Below, one piece after another: positions 6,750 to 11,070 of a DNA stretch of 11,070 bases. Below the pieces are notes generated by a model. That model saw only the letters and a program-made list of their open reading frames with translations. It was not told the origin of the DNA and did no database searches. Every line of letters begins with the position of its first letter. Position 1 is the stretch's first letter. The stretch spans positions 1-11,070 of the forward strand of contig NCED01000078.1 of the NCBI GenBank assembly GCA_002280485.1, in the 5' to 3' direction. The position numbers were made by a program, and so were the translations under genes. This stretch comes from Caulobacterales bacterium 32-69-10. GTDB lineage: Bacteria > Pseudomonadota > Alphaproteobacteria > Caulobacterales > Caulobacteraceae.

Positions 6750-8327
6750 TCAGAACGTCAGGAGGCGGACTTCCTTGACGTTGGGCAGGGCCTGGACCTG
6801 GGCCTGCAGCGGCTCGCTGAGGGGCGCGTCGACATTGACCAGGGCGATCGCCTCCCCGCCGCTGGCGATGCGGCCGAGGTTGAAGGTGGCGATGTTGATC
6901 CCCGCGTCACCGAGCAGCGCGCCCAGGCGGCCGACGAAGCCCGGCTTATCCAAGTTGTGGACGTAGAGCATGGTGTGGCCGAACGGCGCGTCCAGATCCA
7001 TGCCCATGGATTCGACGATCCGCGGCGCGCCGCCGATCACGGTGCCGGAGAAGGTCCGCTCGCCGCTGTCGGAGACGACGGTGATCCTGACCATGCTCTC
7101 ATAGACCGGCGACAGCTCCTGGCGGTTCTCGGAGACGGTCACGCCGCGCTCCTTGGCCACGGCGGGGGCCGAGACCATGTTCACCTCGGCCAGCATCGGC
7201 CGCAGGATGCCGGCGAGCGCCGCGGCGCTGAGCGGCTTGACGTTCAGCTTGGCCACTTCGCCGATGTAGGCGATCTCGATCGACTTCAGGCCGCTGTCGA
7301 CCATCTGGCCGGCGAAGGCGCCGAGCTTCTCGACCAGGGCGACGTAGGGCTTCAGCTTGGGGGCGTCCTCGGCGGAGACCGACGGGCTGTTCAGCGAGTT
7401 GGTGACCGCGCCGGTCAGCAGGTAGTCGGAGATCTGCTCGGCGACCTGCAGGGCCACGTTCTCCTGGGCTTCGGCGGTCGAGGCGCCCAGGTGGGGGGTG
7501 GCGATGAAGTTCGGCGCGCCGAACAGCACGTTCTCCTTGGCCGGCTCGGTGACGAAGACGTCGAAGGCGGCGCCGCCCACCTGCCCGGACTCCAGGGCTT
7601 CGCGCAGGGCTTCCTCGTCGACCAGGCCGCCGCGGGCGCAGTTGATGATCCGCACGCCCTTCTTGGCCTTGGCCAGGGCCTCGCGGGACAGGATGTTGCG
7701 GGTCTTGTCGGTCAGCGGGGTGTGCAGGGTGATGAAGTCTGCCCGGGTCAGCAGCTCGTCGAGCTCGACCTTCTCGACGCCCAGCTCCACGGCCCGCTCC
7801 GGCGACAGGAACGGGTCGAAGGCGACGACCTTCATCTTCAGGCCCAGGGCGCGGTCGGCGACGATGCCGCCGATGTTGCCGCAGCCGATCAGCCCCAGGG
7901 TCTTGCCGAACAGCTCGACGCCCATGAAGCGGTTCTTCTCCCACTTGCCGGCCTGGGTGGAGGTGTCGGCGGCGGGCAGTTCGCGGGCCAGGGCGAACAT
8001 CATGGCGATGGCGTGCTCGGCGGTGGTGATGGAATTGCCGAACGGGGTGTTCATGACGATCACGCCGGCGGCGGTCGCGGCCGGGATGTCGACGTTGTCG
8101 ACGCCGATGCCGGCGCGGGCGACGACCTTCAGCTTCTTGGCGGCGGCCAGTACATCCTTGTCGACCTTGGTGGCCGAGCGGATGGCGAGCCCGTCGTAGT
8201 CGCCGATGATCTTCAGCAGCTCTTCCTTGGAAAGGCCGGTGTTGACGTCGGCTTCGACGCCCCGGTCCTTGAAGATCTGGACGGCGGCGGGGGACAGCTT
8301 GTCGGAAATCAGAACGCGGGGAGCCAT
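6750..8327 (-). CDS. serA: D-3-phosphoglycerate dehydrogenase (long, ACT-domain type)
   Basis: A 525-residue NAD-dependent enzyme that oxidises 3-phosphoglycerate to 3-phosphohydroxypyruvate, the first step of serine synthesis in the cytosol. The dinucleotide fold shows G148-C-G150-N-I-G153 with D171 in A-F-D-P as the NAD ribose ligand. Catalytic residues are R232 in N-C-A-R-G-G, E261 in V-T-E-P-A and H279 in T-P-H-L-G-A-S-T. The length and the segment 320-450 mark the type I form with an allosteric substrate-binding domain, and residues about 451-525 form an ACT domain (L-D-K-P-G-F-V-G-R-L-G), the usual serine-sensing module. ATG 8327 has AGGAG 7 bases upstream. It follows serC, whose enzyme uses its product; the two are separated by 130 bases holding a large inverted repeat. 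Confidence 0.96.
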   Translation of the reverse strand: MAPRVLISDKLSPAAVQIFKDRGVEADVNTGLSKEELLKIIGDYDGLAIRSATKVDKDVLAAAKKLKVVARAGIGVDNVDIPAATAAGVIVMNTPFGNSITTAEHAIAMMFALARELPAADTSTQAGKWEKNRFMGVELFGKTLGLIGCGNIGGIVADRALGLKMKVVAFDPFLSPERAVELGVEKVELDELLTRADFITLHTPLTDKTRNILSREALAKAKKGVRIINCARGGLVDEEALREALESGQVGGAAFDVFVTEPAKENVLFGAPNFIATPHLGASTAEAQENVALQVAEQISDYLLTGAVTNSLNSPSVSAEDAPKLKPYVALVEKLGAFAGQMVDSGLKSIEIAYIGEVAKLNVKPLSAAALAGILRPMLAEVNMVSAPAVAKERGVTVSENRQELSPVYESMVRITVVSDSGERTFSGTVIGGAPRIVESMGMDLDAPFGHTMLYVHNLDKPGFVGRLGALLGDAGINIATFNLGRIASGGEAIALVNVDAPLSEPLQAQVQALPNVKEVRLLTF

Positions 8328-8357
8328 TGGGCTTCTCCTGTGCGGTGTGGGGTGCGC

Positions 8358-8445
8358 GCCTCGTCCTTCGACAAGCTCAGGATGAGGCGACTTGGATGGC
8401 GGTCAGGTAGGAAGGCCTCATCCTGAGCTTGTCGAAGGACGAGGC
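8358..8445. repeat. Inverted pair of REP-like elements between serC and serA (31-bp perfect arms)
   Basis: Bases 8358-8388 and 8415-8445 are perfect reverse complements, separated by 26 bases. Each arm is itself an imperfect hairpin: CCTCATCCT and AGGACGAGG, complementary at 8 of 9 positions, around a GAGCTTGTCGA middle. The sequence type is a dispersed extragenic repeat I know from many Caulobacterales and sphingomonads; that is recalled, not checked here. As RNA it would form a very stable stem between the serC stop and the serA ribosome site, so it may limit read-through or stabilise the serC message. Confidence 0.85.
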
Positions 8446-8457
8446 TTTCCGGACCCG

Positions 8458-9633
8458 CTAGGCTGACTGCAGTTCGGCGGCGACAGTGGCGAAGGCCCAG
8501 TCGAGCCAGGGGGCCAGGGCCTCGACGTCCGAGGTCTCGACCGTGGCGCCGCACCAGATGCGCAGGCCCGGAGGGGCGTCGCGGTAGCCGCCGACGTCGA
8601 GGGCGACGCCTTCCTTCTCCAGGGCGCCCGCCAGCTTCTTGGCGAAATCGGCCTGGGCGTCGGCCGACAGGCCGGTGATGCGCGGGTCGACGACCTTGAG
8701 GCAGACCGAGGTGTTGGAGCGGATGGCCTTGTCCTGCGCCAGGAAGTCGACCCAGGGGGTCTTGGCGACCCAATCCTCCAGGGCCTCCAGGTTGGCGTAG
8801 GAGCGTTGGCGCAGGCCTTCCAGCCCGCCCACCGAGGCGCCCCACTTCAGGGCGTCGATATAGTCCTCGACGCACAGCATGGAGGGGGTGTTGATCGTGG
8901 CGCCTTCGAACAGGTCGAGGGTGACCTTGCCGCCCTTGGTCATGCGGAAGATCTTGGGCAGGGGCCACGGCGGGCTGTAGCTCTCGAGGCGGGCCACGGC
9001 GCGCGGGCTCAGGATCAGCACCCCGTGCGCGGCCTCGCCGCCCAGCACCTTTTGCCAGGAGAAGGTGACCACATCGAGCTTGGCGAAATCGAGCTGCTGG
9101 GCGAAGGCGGCGCTGGTGGCGTCGCAGATGGTGACGCCCGTGCGGTCGTCCGAGATGAAGTCGCCGTTCGGCACGCGCACGCCGGAGGTGGTGCCGTTCC
9201 AGGTGAAGATCAGGTCGGCGTCGGGGCGAACCTTGGTCAGGTCCGGCAGCTGGCCGTAGGGGGCGTCCAGCACCTCGACGTCGGGCAGCTTCAGCTGCTT
9301 GGTCACGTCGGTGACCCAGTCCTTGCCGAAGGATTCGAAGGCCAGCAGCTGGACCGGCTTGGGGCCCAGCATCGACCACATCGCCATTTCGACGGCGCCG
9401 GTGTCCGAGCCGGCGACGATGCCGATCAGGAAGTCCGCCGGCACTTCCAGCACTTCGCGCGTCTGGTCGATGGCGGCCTTCAGGCGCGCCTTGCCCAGCT
9501 TAGAGCGGTGCGAGCGACCCAGGACGGCGTTTCTGAGATTTTCGGGGGTCCAGCCGGGGCGCTTGGCGCAGGGGCCGGATGAGAACTCGGGGCGAGCCGG
9601 GCGGATCGCCGGCTTGGCGAGGGTCGTGGTCAT
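8458..9633 (-). CDS. serC: Phosphoserine aminotransferase
   Basis: A 391-residue PLP-dependent class V aminotransferase converting 3-phosphohydroxypyruvate and glutamate to phosphoserine and 2-oxoglutarate; it also acts in pyridoxal phosphate synthesis in some bacteria. The PLP lysine is K195 in [11 protein letters not shown], the phosphate-binding turn is G-S-D-T-G-A (75-80), and the W-N-G-T-T-S-G-V segment at 145-152 is typical. Its N-terminus ([16 protein letters not shown]) marks the longer form common in alphaproteobacteria rather than the ~360-residue E. coli type. ATG 9633 is chosen because GGGAGA (9646-9641) lies 7 bases upstream; an ATG five codons earlier (9648) has no usable site and sits inside the leader hairpin. 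It is the first gene of serC-serA and has a structured leader. Confidence 0.95.
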   Translation of the reverse strand: MTTTLAKPAIRPARPEFSSGPCAKRPGWTPENLRNAVLGRSHRSKLGKARLKAAIDQTREVLEVPADFLIGIVAGSDTGAVEMAMWSMLGPKPVQLLAFESFGKDWVTDVTKQLKLPDVEVLDAPYGQLPDLTKVRPDADLIFTWNGTTSGVRVPNGDFISDDRTGVTICDATSAAFAQQLDFAKLDVVTFSWQKVLGGEAAHGVLILSPRAVARLESYSPPWPLPKIFRMTKGGKVTLDLFEGATINTPSMLCVEDYIDALKWGASVGGLEGLRQRSYANLEALEDWVAKTPWVDFLAQDKAIRSNTSVCLKVVDPRITGLSADAQADFAKKLAGALEKEGVALDVGGYRDAPPGLRIWCGATVETSDVEALAPWLDWAFATVAAELQSA

Positions 9634-9640
9634 AGCGATG

Positions 9641-9682
9641 TCTCCCATCCTTACAGATGGACTGCGCCCCGTTGGGAGGGCG
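9641..9682 (-). ncRNA. Candidate serC leader (tandem hairpins before the serC ribosome site)
   Basis: On the serC strand two hairpins lie directly before the start. The first pairs 9682-9678 with 9669-9665 (CGCCC/GGGCG, 8-base loop). The second pairs 9660-9656 with 9649-9645 (CCATC/GATGG, 6-base loop TGTAAG) and its 3' arm runs into the ribosome site GGGAGA. A conserved 'serC RNA motif' is known upstream of serC in Alphaproteobacteria; the position and the double-hairpin form fit my memory of it, but I could not compare it with the covariance model. Its ligand, if any, is not established. Confidence 0.55.
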
Positions 9683-9768
9683 TGGCCCGCCGGCGAGAAA
9701 CCGTGTCTGGAGAGGAATTGCAAGGAGAGATTTGTCGCGGGGCGCGGATTCCCGCGCGCCTTGGGAAA

Positions 9769-10197
9769 TTATTTTTCGGCGCCCTGCGAACGCCAGGCCA
9801 ACACCACGCCAAACAGCAGGCTGACCACGACCCCGAAGCTGACGAGGTTATTCACCAGAATGTACAGGTTGTCATAGCGCTTGGCGGCCACGAGATAGTA
9901 GGCGTGGAGACTGAACTGGACGCCTTGCAGCAACAGCGCCACGCCCAGCCAGCGGCGGACGTAGCGCATGGCCAGCAGAAGCAGGCCCAAAGCAAAAAGG
10001 CCATCCAACGCCAGATAGATACCGCGAACCAACTCATCGCCGTGAACCAAGCCGGCAAGCATAAATGCCCCGAGGATGACGAGCACCAGAGCGGCGCCGC
10101 CGCGTTCGGCCTGCCCGCCCCACCGCCACGCACCAAAGCACGCTACCGCGATCAGCAGCCAATCGACCAGCACCAGCACTTGTAGGGCAGCAAGCAT
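9769..10197 (-). CDS. Hypothetical four-helix inner-membrane protein
   Basis: A 142-residue protein that I do not recognise. It consists almost entirely of four hydrophobic segments at about residues 4-24, 34-52, 59-80 (followed by the basic pair M-R-Y-V-R-R) and 113-135, with a fairly hydrophobic stretch 84-103 that may be a fifth. Polar connections include Q-A-E-R-G-G (29-34), H-G-D-E-L-V-R-G (52-59) and A-K-R-Y-D-N (104-109). No catalytic motif is visible. ATG 10197 is fixed by AGAGG (10210-10206) 8 bases upstream, and that site lies within a perfect 10-bp hairpin. The gene ends 135 bases before serC on the same strand; the gap holds the serC leader, and its AT-rich part (9765-9775) may contain the serC promoter. 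Base composition is somewhat lower in GC than the neighbours. Confidence 0.75.
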   Translation of the reverse strand: MLAALQVLVLVDWLLIAVACFGAWRWGGQAERGGAALVLVILGAFMLAGLVHGDELVRGIYLALDGLFALGLLLLAMRYVRRWLGVALLLQGVQFSLHAYYLVAAKRYDNLYILVNNLVSFGVVVSLLFGVVLAWRSQGAEK

Positions 10198-10202
10198 AGT
10201 TA

Positions 10203-10228
10203 GGGCCTCTAACCTGAATTAGAGGCCC
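10203..10228 (-). promoter_or_regulatory. Perfect 10-bp hairpin enclosing the ribosome site of the membrane-protein gene
   Basis: GGGCCTCTAA and TTAGAGGCCC are exact reverse complements around a 6-base loop (10213-10218). On the coding strand the 3' arm contains AGAGG, the only ribosome site, and the start codon follows 5 bases after the arm. Either the RNA hairpin hides the site and must be opened for translation, or the DNA dyad is an operator. No T run follows on either strand, so it is not a standard terminator. Confidence 0.6.
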
Positions 10229-10267
10229 AAGACTATTAAACTATCGCAATGTCTGGTTGTTGATCGC

Positions 10268-10568
10268 TCAACCAACTTCCTTCAGGCCCGTCGCGCCCTC
10301 TTCGATCGGCTTCAGGACGCCGCCCATGCGGGTGCGCACGCCCAGGCGCAGGCGGGTTTCATCCAAAACGCGCCGCGACCAGCGCCTGCATCGCTTCGGC
10401 GACCTTGACGCTGACGTCGTGACCGAAGGTGGCCGAAAGGTTGAGATCCTTACGCGCCTGCATCAGCTCGGCCATCATCTCGCCGACCTCAGCCACCGCC
10501 GCGTCGACCGCAGCTTCCGTAGCGAACAGCTTGTTAGCCACGCGTTTCGCAACAAAAACCTTTTCCAC
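10268..10568 (-). pseudogene. Small helical protein gene with an apparent +1-base frameshift
   Basis: From GTG 10568 (GGAGG 5 bases upstream, a strong site) the frame gives 69 residues, rich in Ala, Glu and Val and probably helical, ending ...LVAARFG at TGA 10361-10359. Removing one T from the run of four at 10368-10365 joins it to an open frame L-D-E-T-R-L-R-L-G-V-R-T-R-M-G-G-V-L-K-P... that ends ...GLKEVG at TGA 10270-10268, a product of about 100 residues. The second part has good codon use and a protein-like composition but no start of its own. I do not recognise a named family; similar small proteins seem to exist in Caulobacter. Either the gene is broken, or the run was misread, or the 69-residue form is real. 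Function unknown. Confidence 0.6.
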
Positions 10569-10580
10569 ACCCGCCTCCGT

Positions 10581-10620
10581 TTAACAAAACACTAACAAGA
10601 AAGGTAAACGGAATGTTAAC
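10581..10620. promoter_or_regulatory. Two CtrA-like boxes in a divergent intergenic region
   Basis: TTAA-N7-CTAAC lies at 10581-10596 and TAAA-N7-TTAAC at 10605-10620; each differs at one position from the CtrA consensus TTAA-N7-TTAA(C). They are 24 bases apart, close to the ribosome site of the small protein gene (GTG 10568) and about 120 bases before the sensor gene at 10741. The surrounding 10569-10740 is much richer in A+T than the genes and also holds dyads CAACGC/GCGTTG (10628-10653) and CGCTTC/GAAGCG (10671-10692). Confidence 0.45.
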
Positions 10621-10740
10621 GGGAAGGCAACGCAAAAATGTGCGCTAGCGTTGTTTTACCGCGCAACTCTCGCTTCGGGTGGAAGTGAAGCGTTAGGAAC
10701 ATTCAGGCACATTATCCCCAAGATTGAATTCCTGGGTGCG

Positions 10741-11070
10741 ATGAGTCACAGCCGCAACCATAACGCGTCAAGCCACGCGCCACTTCAGGCGCGGATCGCC
10801 GGTGTGGCCTTGGCCACGACCGTGCTGGCGCTCGTGGCCGCGTGTCTTTGCTTCATGCTTCAGCAGTGGAGCGTGGCCCGTCAGGAAGCCCGCGCCAACC
10901 ATGAAGTGCTCGTGCAAATGGCCGCAGCCGGGGCCGCAGCCCCTCTGGCGGATCACAATATGGTCGGCGTCTATCGCGCCCTGGAAGCGGTGGCGAAGGC
11001 CCCTGGCGTCGCGGGGGTCAGGATCGTCGACCAGAAGGGGCGCGTCGTCGCCCAACTGGGCGAAGCCAAT
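10741..11070 (+). CDS. Membrane sensor protein with CHASE8-like domain (3' end outside window)
   Basis: From ATG 10741 the frame stays open for 110 codons to the end of the window. The product starts with a short polar tail, a membrane helix at about residues 19-40 (I-A-G-V-A-L-A-T-T-V...), a helical stretch rich in Ala, Gln and Arg, and then Y-R-A-L-E-A-V-A-K-A-P-G-V-A-G-V-R-I-V-D-Q-K-G-R-V-V-A-Q. The last part matches the L..l...p.i..a.iyd..G pattern of CHASE8-type periplasmic sensor domains, which usually precede HAMP and then a histidine kinase, GGDEF or guanylate cyclase-type output. The output domain is not visible. The ribosome site is weak (GGGTG region). Two CtrA-like boxes and several dyads lie in the upstream 172 bases. 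Confidence 0.75.
   Translation, partial: MSHSRNHNASSHAPLQARIAGVALATTVLALVAACLCFMLQQWSVARQEARANHEVLVQMAAAGAAAPLADHNMVGVYRALEAVAKAPGVAGVRIVDQKGRVVAQLGEAN

Noticed and set aside
6957..8426. Long open frame of nearly 490 codons on the + strand opposite serA
   Set aside because: It is the shadow of the GC-rich serA codons; its composition (Gly, Asp, Val, Leu, Gln, His repeats) is typical of antisense frames and no family motif is visible, while serA on the other strand is unambiguous.
10712..10720. TTATCCCCA resembling a DnaA box (TTATCCACA)
   Set aside because: One mismatch at an important position, a single isolated copy, and no origin-like cluster or AT-rich unwinding region nearby.

Overview
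The window is a high-GC, gene-dense stretch of an alphaproteobacterial chromosome, most likely Caulobacteraceae (Caulobacter/Phenylobacterium type). The grounds are a lipoprotein resembling the Caulobacter CC0125/CC1285 family, the alphaproteobacterial serC-serA arrangement, CtrA-like TTAA-N7-TTAA boxes, and the dispersed 'CCTCATCCTGAGCTTGTCGA' type repeat. This is inference from recognition by eye; no database was searched. No CRISPR array, tRNA, rRNA, transposase or prophage gene was seen, and no gene-free gap exceeds about 205 bases.

Layout. 1-1793: the 3' end of argG (+), a tiny KTSC-domain gene (-) convergent with it, then a LysE-type exporter (+). 1794-3036: an intergenic region with three GTTCAG(G) repeats at 11-bp pitch, a Gly/Trp-rich lipoprotein gene, a strong hairpin and a YkvA/DUF1232 membrane protein gene. 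3037-4250: an iron-storage module, with a Fur-box-like promoter, bfd, bfr and a secreted ABM-domain protein. 4247-5407 (-): a DUF350 membrane protein gene, preceded by a possible 9-codon leader ORF, followed by a trypsin-like protease gene that is frame-broken and appears to lack an internal segment. 5490-9633 (-): serC, serA and rlmN, with a candidate structured serC leader, a 31-bp-arm inverted repeat between serC and serA, and a 32-bp palindrome between serA and rlmN. 9769-10568 (-): a four-helix membrane protein whose ribosome site lies inside a perfect hairpin, then a small helical protein gene carrying an apparent one-base frameshift. 10569-11070: a divergent intergenic region with two CtrA-like boxes, then the 5' end of a CHASE8-like membrane sensor (+) that runs off the window.

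How the genes work together. bfd, bfr and perhaps the ABM gene form an iron store and release unit; the Fur-like dyads over the promoter suggest iron control. serC and serA encode consecutive enzymes of serine synthesis (serA makes the substrate of serC), and the leader and intercistronic repeat are likely points of expression control. The other genes are housekeeping (argG, rlmN) or poorly characterised envelope proteins. I see no clearly novel multi-gene system. The best leads are regulatory or concern gene integrity: the Bfr ferroxidase-ligand substitution, the sequestered ribosome site at 10203-10228, the leader ORF at 5404-5433, the triple repeat at 1813-1840, and two broken reading frames.
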